The notes below the pieces were generated by a model, which had not been told where the DNA came from, did no database searches, and saw nothing but the letters and a program-made list of their open reading frames with translations. The position numbers and the translations under genes are program-made. A stretch of 64,000 nucleotides of DNA from Neotabrizicola shimadae. Its GTDB lineage: Bacteria > Pseudomonadota > Alphaproteobacteria > Rhodobacterales > Rhodobacteraceae. This document shows positions 1 through 7,938 of the stretch, in pieces (positions within the stretch are counted from its first letter, which is position 1; every line of letters begins with the position of its first letter). The DNA lies in assembly GCF_019623905.1 (NCBI RefSeq), contig NZ_CP069370.1, positions 1,054,001 to 1,118,000 on the forward strand, in the 5' to 3' direction.

Positions 1-1
1 G

Positions 2-256
2 CTGTACCGGGAGACGGCGGAAGAGCTGATCCGCGCGATGCAGGGCATCCGCGCGGGCAGTCTGGGCGAGGTGAAGACCGCCACGCAGGCGGTGAAGGAT
101 CTTCGCGCCGCGCTTCATCTGGTGATGGAAGAGAGGAACCGAGTTGAAAAGAGCCGCAGAGAGATCGCGGGGGCTGTCGGAGCCGGCGCCCTCGACCTGG
201 GAGCCGCGCGCGATGAGATCGGGCGCCGGCTGGCTCGCCTCCGCGACGCCGGATGA
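2..256 (+). CDS. GTA g1-like protein, C-terminal part (small terminase role proposed)
   Basis: The reading frame is open from the left edge of the window and ends with TGA, so the 5' end is missing and 84 residues are visible. They are highly charged, rich in Arg, Glu and Ala, and look alpha-helical; there is no membrane segment. The gene lies directly before the large terminase and overlaps its likely start by 44 bases, which is the place of g1 in Rhodobacter capsulatus GTA clusters. The g1 protein has been proposed to be the small terminase (DNA-recognition) subunit. The identification rests on position and general character, not on a diagnostic motif. Confidence 0.6.
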   Translation: MYRETAEELIRAMQGIRAGSLGEVKTATQAVKDLRAALHLVMEERNRVEKSRREIAGAVGAGALDLGAARDEIGRRLARLRDAG

Positions 257-1562
257 GGTGGAGGAATTCCTTGGGGGGTTGAGCGACAACGCGCTGTTGT
301 CGCTGCCCTGGATTTTCGAGTTCTGGGCGCTGCCGCATCAGCTGCCTCCTGACGGGGTGTGGTCCACCTGGGTCATCATGGGGGGGCGGGGTGCCGGCAA
401 GACGCGGGCCGGGGCCGAGTGGGTGCGGGCGCAGGTGGAAGGCGCCACCCCCTCGGACCCCGGCAGGGCGCGGAAGGTGGCGCTGGTGGCCGAGACCATC
501 GAGCAGGCGCGGGAGGTGATGGTGATGGGCGAGAGCGGGATCATGGCCTGTTCGCCCCCCGACCGGCGGCCGGAGTGGCAGGCGACGCGCAAGCGGCTGG
601 TCTGGCCGAACGGGGCGGAGGCGCGGCTGTATTCCGCGCATGATCCCGAGGCGCTGCGGGGGCCGCAGTTCGATTCGGCCTGGGCGGATGAGCTGGCCAA
701 ATGGCCCAAGGCCGAGGACGCCTGGGACCAGCTGCAGTTTGCACTGCGGCTGGGGGAGAGCCCTCGGGCGGTGGTGACGACGACGCCGCGCAATGTGGGG
801 GTGCTGAAGGCGATTCTGCGGAACCCGTCTTCGGTTGTGACCCATGCCCCGACCGAGGCGAACAAGGCGCATCTGGCGGCGAGCTTCCTGGAAGAGGTGA
901 GGGCGCGCTATGGCGGGTCCACCATCGGCCGGCGGGAGCTGGACGGTGTGCTGACCGAGGAGGTCGAGGGCGCGCTGTGGACGGCCGGGACGCTGGATCG
1001 GGCACGGGTGGCCGAAGCGGGGCGGCTGTCGCGGGTTGTCGTCGCGGTGGACCCGCCGGTCAGCGGGACGGGCACGTCGGACGAATGTGGCATCGTGGTG
1101 GTCGGGGCCGTGACCGACGGCCCGCCGCAGGACTGGCGGGCGGTGGTTCTGGAGGATGCGACCGTGCAGGGCGCGAGCCCCGAGGGCTGGGCCCGAGCGG
1201 CGCTGGCGGCGATGGACCGCCATGGCGCGGACCGGCTGGTGGCCGAGGTGAACCAGGGCGGCGATCTGGTGGCGAGCGTGATCCGGTCGCTGGATGCAAC
1301 GGTGCCCCTGCGCTGCGTGCATGCGAGCCGGGGAAAGGTGGTGCGGGCCGAGCCGGTGGCGGCGCTGTACGAGCAGGGGCGTGTCGCGCATCTGCCGGGT
1401 CTGGGACGGCTGGAGGACCAGATGCGGCAGATGGCGGTGACGGGTTATGCCGGGCGCGGTTCGCCCGACCGGGTGGATGCGCTGGTCTGGGCGCTGACCG
1501 AGCTGATCGTGGAGCCGGCGCAGCGGCTGCGGGGCGCGCCACGGGTGCGGACGCTGGGGTAG
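213..1562 (+). CDS. terL: GTA large terminase (DNA packaging ATPase and nuclease)
   Basis: This is the motor that pumps DNA into the GTA head and cuts it when the head is full. The 449-residue protein has a Walker A motif GGRGAGKT at residues 57-64, a Walker B-like FDSAWADE at 153-160, and a C-terminal RNase H-type nuclease with candidate metal ligands Asp280, Glu345 and Asp419/Asp422. I chose ATG 213 because the protein then starts shortly before the family's usual N-terminal region; a TTG at 144 is in frame but lies deep inside g1. Unlike phage terminases, GTA terminases package host DNA without strong sequence preference. Codon use is extremely GC-rich, like the following structural genes. 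Confidence 0.93.
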   Translation: MRSGAGWLASATPDEVEEFLGGLSDNALLSLPWIFEFWALPHQLPPDGVWSTWVIMGGRGAGKTRAGAEWVRAQVEGATPSDPGRARKVALVAETIEQAREVMVMGESGIMACSPPDRRPEWQATRKRLVWPNGAEARLYSAHDPEALRGPQFDSAWADELAKWPKAEDAWDQLQFALRLGESPRAVVTTTPRNVGVLKAILRNPSSVVTHAPTEANKAHLAASFLEEVRARYGGSTIGRRELDGVLTEEVEGALWTAGTLDRARVAEAGRLSRVVVAVDPPVSGTGTSDECGIVVVGAVTDGPPQDWRAVVLEDATVQGASPEGWARAALAAMDRHGADRLVAEVNQGGDLVASVIRSLDATVPLRCVHASRGKVVRAEPVAALYEQGRVAHLPGLGRLEDQMRQMAVTGYAGRGSPDRVDALVWALTELIVEPAQRLRGAPRVRTLG

Positions 1563-1659
1563 CTGGCGGAGCGGTAGAGCCGAGATGAAGCGCATTTGAC
1601 TCGAATGCGTGCGGTCGGGTGCCGGCTGGCTTTGCCAGGCGGGCAAGGAGAGATGCGGG

Positions 1660-2853
1660 ATGGTGTTCGATTTCCTGAAACGCGGTGGCCCTGCGGCCGC
1701 CGCGCCGGTCGGGGTGCCTGAGACGAAGGCCTCGGCAACCGGGCGGGTGGTGGCCTTTGCGAGCTCGGGCCGGGTGGCCTGGTCGCCGCGCGATGCCGTG
1801 TCGCTGACGCGGGCGGGGTTCCAGGGCAACCCGGTCGGATTCCGCGCGGTGAAGATGGTGGCCGAAGCGGCGGCGGCCCTGCCGCTGGTGGTGCAGGATG
1901 CCGACCGGCGCTATGACCTGCATCCCTTGGGTGCGCTTCTGGCGCGGCCCAACCCGGCGCAGGGGCGGGCGGAGCTGTTCGAGGCGCTGTATGGCTTCCT
2001 GCTGCTGTCCGGCAATGCCTATGTCGAGGCGGTGCCGGGGGCGGGGGCGCTGCCGGGCGAGTTGCATGTGCTGCGGCCGGATCGCATGGCGCTTGTACCG
2101 GGGCCGGATGGCTGGCCGGTGGCCTATGAATATTCGGTGGGCGGGCGGGCGCATCGCTTTGACATGACGGGCGAGGCGCAGCCGATCTGCCATCTGAAGG
2201 GCTTTCATCCGCAGGACGACCATTACGGCCTGTCTCCCTTGCAGGCGGCGGCGGTGGCGGTGGATGTGCACAACGCGGCATCCAGCTGGTCGAAGGCTTT
2301 GCTGGACAATGCGGCGCGGCCATCGGGGGCCATCGTCTATCGCGGGCAGGACGGGCAGGGGACCCTGAGCCCCGACCAGTACGACCGGCTGCTCAGCGAG
2401 ATGGAGAGCCATCATCAGGGCGCTCGAAACGCCGGGCGGCCGATGCTGCTGGAGGGCGGGCTGGACTGGAAGCCCATGGGGTTTTCGCCCAGTGACATGG
2501 AGTTTCACGAGACGAAGCTCGCGGCGGCGCGCGAAATCGCGGTGGCGTTCGGTGTGCCGCCGATGCTGCTGGGCATTCCGGGGGATGCCACTTACGCGAA
2601 TTACCAGGAGGCCAACCGGGCCTTCTACCGGCTGACGGTGCTGCCGATGGCGCAGAAGGTGCTGGCGGATCTGTCCTTCTGGCTTTCGGGCCAGACTGGC
2701 GAGGCGGTGGAGGTGAAGGTGGACCTGGATCAGGTGCCGGCGCTGGCGGTGGAGCGCGACCAGCTATGGGCGCGGGTGGCGGCGGCGCCCTTCCTGACCG
2801 ACGAGGAGAAGCGGGTGCTTCTGGGCCTGCCGCGGCTGGCGGGGGGCGCATGA
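1660..2853 (+). CDS. GTA portal protein (g3), HK97 family
   Basis: The portal forms the ring at one head vertex through which DNA enters and leaves. The 397-residue product begins MVFDFLKRG and matches the phage portal family, with the typical stretch AFGVPPMLLGIPGDATYANY near residues 300-320. ATG 1660 is preceded by GGCAAGGAG about 8 bases upstream. The frame stays open back to GTG 1609, and that upstream stretch begins with the same eight residues (MRSGAGWL) as the terminase, which is odd. The stop overlaps the next start (ATGA). The 97 bases between terL and this gene hold no other gene. Confidence 0.92.
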   Translation: MVFDFLKRGGPAAAAPVGVPETKASATGRVVAFASSGRVAWSPRDAVSLTRAGFQGNPVGFRAVKMVAEAAAALPLVVQDADRRYDLHPLGALLARPNPAQGRAELFEALYGFLLLSGNAYVEAVPGAGALPGELHVLRPDRMALVPGPDGWPVAYEYSVGGRAHRFDMTGEAQPICHLKGFHPQDDHYGLSPLQAAAVAVDVHNAASSWSKALLDNAARPSGAIVYRGQDGQGTLSPDQYDRLLSEMESHHQGARNAGRPMLLEGGLDWKPMGFSPSDMEFHETKLAAAREIAVAFGVPPMLLGIPGDATYANYQEANRAFYRLTVLPMAQKVLADLSFWLSGQTGEAVEVKVDLDQVPALAVERDQLWARVAAAPFLTDEEKRVLLGLPRLAGGA

Positions 2854-3077
2854 GCGGGTCGCGGTTCCTATACGACAGTTTCGATGCGGCCTCGGCCCGG
2901 ATCGACGCGCATGAGCGCGTGATGGAGGAACGCTGGACGGCGCTCGAGTTTCGCCTCGCGCAGATCGACGGGGCGCTGGAGCGGCTGGAAAAGCGCATCT
3001 GGCTGGGGGTTTACGGGGTGGCGGCCTTTCTGCTGGCGCAGGGGGCCGAGGCGATCATTCACGCGGCGACGAGGTGA
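2850..3077 (+). CDS. GTA g3.5-like small membrane protein
   Basis: A 75-residue protein overlaps the portal stop by four bases. Residues 1-50 are charged and heptad-like (ASARIDAHERVMEERWTALE), suggesting a coiled coil. They are followed by one hydrophobic segment around residues 51-65 (LGVYGVAAFLLAQGAEAII). Its place between portal and protease corresponds to g3.5 of Rhodobacter GTA clusters. Its function is unknown; a membrane-anchored assembly or release role is only a guess. Codon use matches its neighbours, so it is very likely a real gene. Confidence 0.75.
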   Translation: MSGSRFLYDSFDAASARIDAHERVMEERWTALEFRLAQIDGALERLEKRIWLGVYGVAAFLLAQGAEAIIHAATR

Positions 3078-3080
3078 CGG

Positions 3081-3635
3081 ATGGACTGGGCATATGGCGC
3101 CCCGGAGCGGAAATATCACCGCCCCGAGGCGGGGCTGGTGGTGACGGAAGGCCGGGTGGTCGAGGGCTATGCCTCGCTCTTTGGCCGCAAGGACCAGGGG
3201 GGCGATGTGGTGCTGCCGGGGGCCTATGGTGCCTCGCTGAAGGCCCTGGGCGCGGCGGGGCGGCGGGTGAAGATGCTGTGGCAGCATGATCCGGCGGCGC
3301 CCATCGGCGTGTGGGACGAAGTGCGCGAGGATGAGCGCGGCCTCTGGGTCAAGGGGCGTATCCTGACCGAGGTGGAACGGGGCCGCGAGGCGGCGGCCCT
3401 GCTGGCGGCGGGGGCTATCGACGGGCTGTCGATCGGCTATCGAACGGTAAGGTCCGAGCGCGATGCCAAGGGGGTGCGGCGGCTGGCCGAGGTGGAGCTT
3501 TGGGAGGTGTCCCTGGTGACGTTTCCGATGCTGCCCGAGGCGCGGGTGCAGGCCAAGGGCGAGGGGACGGGACTGGGCTGGCAGCGGCTGGCCGAGGTGC
3601 TGGAGACGGCGCGGGCCGAGCTGGCGGCGCGCTGA
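3081..3635 (+). CDS. GTA prohead maturation protease (g4), HK97 U35 family
   Basis: A 184-residue serine protease that cleaves the capsid protein's N-terminal delta region during head maturation. The herpesvirus-type catalytic residues are visible: His69 in MLWQHD, Ser117 in DGLSIGY, and an acidic residue in WEVSLVTF near Glu142. The length suits the HK97 prohead protease family. ATG 3081 comes four bases after the g3.5 stop, and a GGTGACGG sequence is the only, weak, ribosome-binding candidate, so translation may be coupled. Portal, protease and capsid in this order is the normal HK97-type head module. Confidence 0.92.
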   Translation: MDWAYGAPERKYHRPEAGLVVTEGRVVEGYASLFGRKDQGGDVVLPGAYGASLKALGAAGRRVKMLWQHDPAAPIGVWDEVREDERGLWVKGRILTEVERGREAAALLAAGAIDGLSIGYRTVRSERDAKGVRRLAEVELWEVSLVTFPMLPEARVQAKGEGTGLGWQRLAEVLETARAELAAR

Positions 3636-3659
3636 TTTGATCGGAAAGGCAGGTGGCGG

Positions 3660-4847
3660 ATGACCGGGATCAGTTCTCGGACCGGGGAAGGTTTGTCCCC
3701 GCAGGAAGGCGCGGCGCTGGCCGCGATGGAAGGTTTCCTGAAGGAGTTCAAAAGCTTTCAGGGCGACGTGCAACAGGCGTTCAAACAACAGGACGAACGG
3801 ATGACGATGCTGGACCGCAAGACGATGACCCATGCCCGCCCCGCGCTTTCGGTGGCGGCCGAGGTCGAGGTGCCGCACCGCAAGGCCTTTGCGGCCTATC
3901 TGCGGTCGGGCGATGACGACGGGCTGCGTGGCCTGGCGCTGGAGGGCAAGGCCATGTCCACCGCCGTGGCAGCGGATGGCGGCTATCTGATCGACCCGCA
4001 GACCGCGGATACGATCCGCTCGATGCTTGTTTCGACGTCGTCGATCCGGTCGATTGCCTCGGTGGCCCATGTCGAGGCGCTGTCCTTCGACGTGCTGATC
4101 GACCGCAGCGAGGTGGGCTCGGGCTGGATCACCGAGGCCTCGGCGGTGACGGAAAGCGCCACGCCGGCCATCGAGCGCATCTCGATCAAGCTGCACGAGT
4201 TGTCGGCGATGCCCAAGGCGAGCCAGCGGCTGCTGGATGACAGCGCCTTTGACGTGGAGGGCTGGCTGGCCGGCAAGATCGCCACGCGGTTCATCCGTGC
4301 GGAATCGGCGGCTTTCGTCAGCGGCGACGGCGTGGACAAGCCCAAGGGGTTCCTGACTCCGGCCAAGGTGGCCAATGCGAGCTGGACCTGGGGCAGCCTT
4401 GGCTATGTGCCCTCGGGCGCGGCGTCGGACTTCCCCACGACGAATGCAGCGGATTGCATCGTCAACCTGGTCTATGCGCTGGCGGCGGATTACCGGGCCA
4501 ATGCGACCTTCGTTATGAATTCCAAGACCGCCGGCGCGGTGCGGAAGATGAAGGACGCCGACGGGCGCTTCATGTGGTCGGATGGCCTCGCGGCGGCGGA
4601 GCCGGCGCGGCTGATGGGTTATCCGGTGCTGATCTGCGAGGACATGCCCGACATCGCGGCCAACGCCTATGCCATCGCCTTCGGCGATTTCAAGTCGGGC
4701 TACACCATCGCCGAACGCCCGGATCTGCGGGTGCTGCGCGACCCGTTCTCGGCCAAGCCGCATGTGCTGTTCTACGCGACCAAGCGCGTCGGCGGCGACG
4801 TCACCGACTTTGCGGCGATCAAGCTTCTGAAGTTCGCCCTGTCCTGA
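3660..4847 (+). CDS. GTA major capsid protein (g5), HK97 fold
   Basis: The 395-residue shell protein. Residues 1-60 are helical and charged and probably act as the scaffold-like delta domain removed by the g4 protease. The mature shell would start in the region of residues 95-110, before AADGGYLIDP, a hallmark of HK97-type capsid proteins. The C-terminal half carries the conserved KSGYTIAERPDLRVLRDPF stretch. ATG 3660 follows GGCAGGTGGCGG. The capsid gene is followed by 142 bases without a gene. Codon use is GC-rich but less extreme than in the portal gene, as expected for a highly expressed structural protein. Confidence 0.94.
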   Translation: MTGISSRTGEGLSPQEGAALAAMEGFLKEFKSFQGDVQQAFKQQDERMTMLDRKTMTHARPALSVAAEVEVPHRKAFAAYLRSGDDDGLRGLALEGKAMSTAVAADGGYLIDPQTADTIRSMLVSTSSIRSIASVAHVEALSFDVLIDRSEVGSGWITEASAVTESATPAIERISIKLHELSAMPKASQRLLDDSAFDVEGWLAGKIATRFIRAESAAFVSGDGVDKPKGFLTPAKVANASWTWGSLGYVPSGAASDFPTTNAADCIVNLVYALAADYRANATFVMNSKTAGAVRKMKDADGRFMWSDGLAAAEPARLMGYPVLICEDMPDIAANAYAIAFGDFKSGYTIAERPDLRVLRDPFSAKPHVLFYATKRVGGDVTDFAAIKLLKFALS

Positions 4848-4989
4848 CGGGCGTTCCTGACGCCGCGGCGGGCCGGGCCTGTCGCGGCGGTGGGCGCGCG
4901 CCGGGAACCCGTGCTGTCCAGCCCCCTCTGACCGAGCGGTGCGGGGCGCGCGTCCACGGCCTGCGGAATGGGGCGTAAGGAGTTTGGCG

Positions 4990-5586
4990 ATGATGCTGGT
5001 TGAAGAAAGCCAGGTGCCGGTCGTGGCGCTGCCGGTGGCGGCGCTGCGGGAGCATCTGCGGCTGGGGTCGGGCTTTGCCGGGGCCGATCTGCAGGACGGG
5101 CTCTTGGAGGGGCATCTTCGCGCCGCCATGGCGGCGATCGAGGGGCGGATCGGCAAGGCGCTGATCGCACGGGCCTTCCGGCTGGAACTGGAGGACTGGC
5201 GGGGGGTCGAACAGCCCCTGCCGCTGGCGCCCGTGGTCTCGGTCGCATCGGTCACGCTGGTGGATGCGGCGGGGGAAGCGGTGGCTGTCGATGCCGGCCG
5301 GTTCCGACTGGTGCGGGACACGCACCGGCCGAAGCTGGCGGGCAAGGGCGGTGCCCTGCCCGTGGTGCCGGTGGAGGGCCGTGTCGAGGTGGTGTTCGAG
5401 GCGGGCTTCGGGCCGGACTGGGCGGCGCTGCCGCCCGATCTGGCGCAGGCGGTCCTGCTGCTGGCGGCCGAGTTCTACGAGCGGCGGCACGAGGTGGGGG
5501 ATCCGGTGGCGGCGCTTCCGGGCACGGTGCAGGCGCTGATCGCGCGCTGGCGCACCGTCCGCGTGCTCGGCGGGGGTGCGGGATGA
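4990..5586 (+). CDS. GTA head-tail connector / adaptor (g6)
   Basis: The 198-residue product resembles phage gp6-like head-tail connectors: a helical N-terminal half (residues 10-55) and a beta-rich middle with repeated Val/Ala strands. The protein should sit under the portal and start the head-tail joint. ATG 4990 is chosen because GTAAGGAG lies 10 bases upstream; an adjacent ATG at 4993 is equally placed, and a longer frame from 4939 has no ribosome-binding site. The gene ends in an ATGA overlap with g7, pointing to coupled translation through g6-g7-g8. Confidence 0.85.
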   Translation: MMLVEESQVPVVALPVAALREHLRLGSGFAGADLQDGLLEGHLRAAMAAIEGRIGKALIARAFRLELEDWRGVEQPLPLAPVVSVASVTLVDAAGEAVAVDAGRFRLVRDTHRPKLAGKGGALPVVPVEGRVEVVFEAGFGPDWAALPPDLAQAVLLLAAEFYERRHEVGDPVAALPGTVQALIARWRTVRVLGGGAG

Positions 5587-5921
5587 GCAGCATCCGGTTG
5601 GGGCGTCGTCTGGTGCTGGAAGAGGCGCAGTCGGCGGGGGACGGCGCGGGGGGGCTGGCGGAAAGCTGGGTCGCCCTGGGGGTGCTGTGGGCCGAGGTGG
5701 CGCCCGGCGCGGGCCGGGAGGCGGCAGGCGAGGAGGTCTGGGCGGCGCAGGTGCCGCTGCGGATCACCGTTCGGGCGGCGGCGGTGGGCGATGCCCGCCG
5801 CCCGAAGCCCGGCCAGCGGTTCCGCGAGGGGGGGCGGCTGTTCCGCATCCTGGCTGTGAGCGAGCGCGATGCGTGCGGGCGCTACCTGGCTTGCATGGCG
5901 CGCGAGGAGGTCCCGGCATGA
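5583..5921 (+). CDS. GTA head-tail stopper (g7)
   Basis: A 112-residue, mainly beta-strand protein of the phage head-tail adaptor type. The pattern with a C-terminal GQRFREGGRLFRILAV followed by a short tail is typical for stopper proteins (SPP1 gp16-like). It would close the neck between adaptor and tail terminator. It begins in an ATGA overlap with g6 and ends in one with g8, so the three neck genes are translationally linked. Assignment is from fold character and position in the GTA order. Confidence 0.8.
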   Translation: MSSIRLGRRLVLEEAQSAGDGAGGLAESWVALGVLWAEVAPGAGREAAGEEVWAAQVPLRITVRAAAVGDARRPKPGQRFREGGRLFRILAVSERDACGRYLACMAREEVPA

Positions 5922-6316
5922 GCTATGGCGCGGCGGCGGCGGTGCAGACTGCCCTTTACGATCTGCTCACGGCGGTTCCGGCCCTGGCCGGTGTGCCGGT
6001 GATGGATGCGGTGCCCAAGGGCGGCGGCACGGGAACCTTCGTGCTGATCGGGCCGGAGGAGGTGCTGGACCGGTCGGACGGGTCGGGCGGCGGGGCCGAG
6101 CATCGGGTGCAGGTGAGCGTGATCACCGATGCCGCAGGTTTTGCCGCGGCAAAGGCGGCCGCTGTCGCGGTGTCGGATGCCGTGACGGGCAGCCGGCCGG
6201 CGATGGCGCGGGGCCGGGTGGTTGAGACGGTCTTCGTGAAGGCGGTGGCGCGGCGGATCGACGACGGGCGTCGGCGCCGCATCGACCTGACCTTCCGGCT
6301 GCGGGTCGAGATCTGA
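5918..6316 (+). CDS. GTA tail terminator (g8), DUF3168
   Basis: The 132-residue product matches DUF3168: an N-terminal helix (AAAAVQTALYDLLTA), then FVLIGPEEV and a C-terminal strand IDLTFRLRVEI. DUF3168 proteins cap the tail tube and join it to the neck. ATG 5918 overlaps the g7 stop; an upstream in-frame start at 5576 would run through g7 and is rejected. The next gene, the tail tube, follows after 21 bases with its own ribosome-binding site CAAGGAGACGGGC. Confidence 0.86.
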   Translation: MSYGAAAAVQTALYDLLTAVPALAGVPVMDAVPKGGGTGTFVLIGPEEVLDRSDGSGGGAEHRVQVSVITDAAGFAAAKAAAVAVSDAVTGSRPAMARGRVVETVFVKAVARRIDDGRRRRIDLTFRLRVEI

Positions 6317-6337
6317 GATACAGGCAAGGAGACGGGC

Positions 6338-6751
6338 ATGGGCGTGCAAAGCGGCAGGGATCTGCTGGTGAAGGTGGACCTGACGGGCGACGGGTCCTTC
6401 GAGACGGTGGCGGGGCTTCGCGCGACGCGCATCAGCTTCAACGCCGAGACGGTGGATGTGACGAGCCTTGAAAGCGCCGGCGGCTGGCGCGAGCTGCTGG
6501 CCGGGGCGGGGGTCAAGTCGGCCTCGATCTCGGGATCGGGCGTGTTCCGCGATGCCTCGACCGACGAGCGGGCGCGGCAGATCTTCTTTGACGGCGAGGT
6601 GCCGCAGTTCCAGGTGGTGATCCCGGATTTCGGCGTGGTGCAGGGGCCGTTCCAGATTACCGGCATCGAATATGCCGGCAGCTACAATGGCGAGGCGACC
6701 TACGAGCTGACGCTCGCCTCGGCCGGTGTGCTGGGCTTCACGGCGCTCTGA
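6338..6751 (+). CDS. GTA major tail tube protein (g9)
   Basis: A 137-residue tail tube subunit of the TP901-1 / GTA type. It shows the family start GVQSGRDLLVKVDLTGDGSFETVAGL and the VDVTSLESAGGWRELL stretch, then a beta-rich C-terminus (YEGATYELTLASAG-like). It would polymerise into the short tail tube around the g11 tape measure. ATG 6338 has AAGGAGAC 8 bases upstream, a strong site as expected for a protein needed in many copies. The stop overlaps the next start as TGATG. Confidence 0.9.
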   Translation: MGVQSGRDLLVKVDLTGDGSFETVAGLRATRISFNAETVDVTSLESAGGWRELLAGAGVKSASISGSGVFRDASTDERARQIFFDGEVPQFQVVIPDFGVVQGPFQITGIEYAGSYNGEATYELTLASAGVLGFTAL

Positions 6752-7068
6752 TGGCCAATCCTTACGCGGGCGAAGTGGAAGTGCTGCTGGATGGCGTGCC
6801 TCATGTCGCCAAGCTGACGCTTGGCGCGCTGGCCGAGTTGGAGGCACAGCTGCAGGTCGGCGGGCTGGTCGATCTGGTGGAGCGCTTCGAGGCGGGGCGG
6901 TTTTCCAGCCGTGATGTCCTTGCGCTGGTGGTCGCCGGGCTGCGCGGTGGCGGCTGGCGGGGCTCTGCGGCCGACCTGCTGGCGGTGGAGATCGGCGGAG
7001 GACCGGTCGAGGCGGCGCGTGTGGCGGCGATGCTGCTGGCGCGGGCCTTCGGGGCCGCGGGGACATGA
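6751..7068 (+). CDS. GTA tail assembly chaperone (g10)
   Basis: A 105-residue protein of the GTA-gp10 family. It is a small helical protein whose middle (LTLGALAELEAQLQVGGLVDLVERFEAG) is the family signature. In phages, chaperones encoded between tube and tape measure hold the tape measure soluble before the tube forms. It starts inside the tube stop codon and ends in an ATGA overlap with the next small gene. In lambda-like phages the second chaperone form is made by frameshifting; here the two are separate overlapping genes. Confidence 0.83.
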   Translation: MANPYAGEVEVLLDGVPHVAKLTLGALAELEAQLQVGGLVDLVERFEAGRFSSRDVLALVVAGLRGGGWRGSAADLLAVEIGGGPVEAARVAAMLLARAFGAAGT

Positions 7069-7361
7069 ACGAGGGCGAGACGCAGCGGCGGCTGGACTGG
7101 CCGGGCCTGATGCGGGCGGGGCTTCGGGTGCTGCGGCTGGAGCCGGAGCGTTTCTGGCGCCTGACGCCCGTGGAACTTCGGATGATGTTGGGGATCGAGG
7201 CCGGATCGGCCCCCCTGACACGGGCGCGGCTGGCCGAACTGGCCGCGGCCTTTCCTGACCTGACAAGGGAAGAGACGAATGGATACGGGGAAACTGGAAG
7301 AGGAACTTTCGGCGCTGGATTCGTCGCTGGACCAGTCGGTCGCGATGGTCGGGGCCTTTGA
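7065..7361 (+). CDS. GTA g10.1, second small tail chaperone (rcc01693 family)
   Basis: The frame encodes 98 residues. The first two thirds (DWPGLMRAGLRVLRLEPERFW, then LTPVELRMMLGIE) match the small phage tail-assembly chaperone / rcc01693 family, which is normally about 60-75 residues. The last 25-30 residues are Gly/Arg-rich and lie wholly within the first 83 bases of g11. The natural stop may have been lost by mutation, leaving a low-complexity tail; the core looks intact. It starts in an ATGA overlap with g10. Confidence 0.75.
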   Translation: MNEGETQRRLDWPGLMRAGLRVLRLEPERFWRLTPVELRMMLGIEAGSAPLTRARLAELAAAFPDLTREETNGYGETGRGTFGAGFVAGPVGRDGRGL

Positions 7362-7929
7362 AAGCGCCCTCGTTCGCATGAGGGAGTCGATGGCGACGAC
7401 CGGTCAGGAGACCGGGTCGATGACCACGGGGTTTTCGTCCGGGCTGAAGCGGGCGATGGACGGGCTGGTCATGGATGGCATGAAGCTGTCGGACGCGCTG
7501 TCGCTTCTGGGCCGGTCGATGCTGGATGCGGCCTACGCGGCGGCGCTGAAGCCGCTGAACCAGGGCATCGCGAACGCACTGAGCACCGGGATTTCGGGCA
7601 TCGTCAGCAACCTTCTGCCCTTCGCCAACGGCGCCCCTTTCGCCCAGGGCCGTGTGATGCCCTTTGCGCAGGGCGGGGTGGTGACCAGCCCGACGAGCTT
7701 TCCGATGCGGGGCGGGACGGGGCTGATGGGCGAAGCGGGCCCCGAAGCGATCATGCCGCTGGCGCGCGGGCCGGATGGCCGGCTGGGGGTGCGGGCCGGC
7801 GGCGGCGGGCGTTCCGTGAACGTGGTGATGAACATCCAGACACCCGATGTTGCCGGGTTCGAGCGCAGCCGCGCCCAGATTGCGGCGCGGGCGGCCCGCG
7901 CTTTGTCGCAAAGCCAGCGCATCCGCTGA
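7279..7929 (+). CDS. GTA tail tape measure protein (g11)
   Basis: The 216-residue tape measure sets tail length. Its N-terminal 90 residues are helical (LEEELSALDSSLDQSVAM) and it has a hydrophobic central part (NALSTGISGIVSNLLPF). A conserved C-terminal FAQGGVVTSPTSFPMRGG stretch and a GEAGPEAIMPL motif are shared with many phage tape measures. It is much shorter than siphophage tape measures, in line with the short tail of GTA particles. ATG 7279 is preceded by ACAAGGGAAGAG. The start overlaps g10.1 by 83 bases. Confidence 0.87.
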   Translation: MDTGKLEEELSALDSSLDQSVAMVGAFESALVRMRESMATTGQETGSMTTGFSSGLKRAMDGLVMDGMKLSDALSLLGRSMLDAAYAAALKPLNQGIANALSTGISGIVSNLLPFANGAPFAQGRVMPFAQGGVVTSPTSFPMRGGTGLMGEAGPEAIMPLARGPDGRLGVRAGGGGRSVNVVMNIQTPDVAGFERSRAQIAARAARALSQSQRIR

Positions 7930-7938
7930 GGAGGGACC

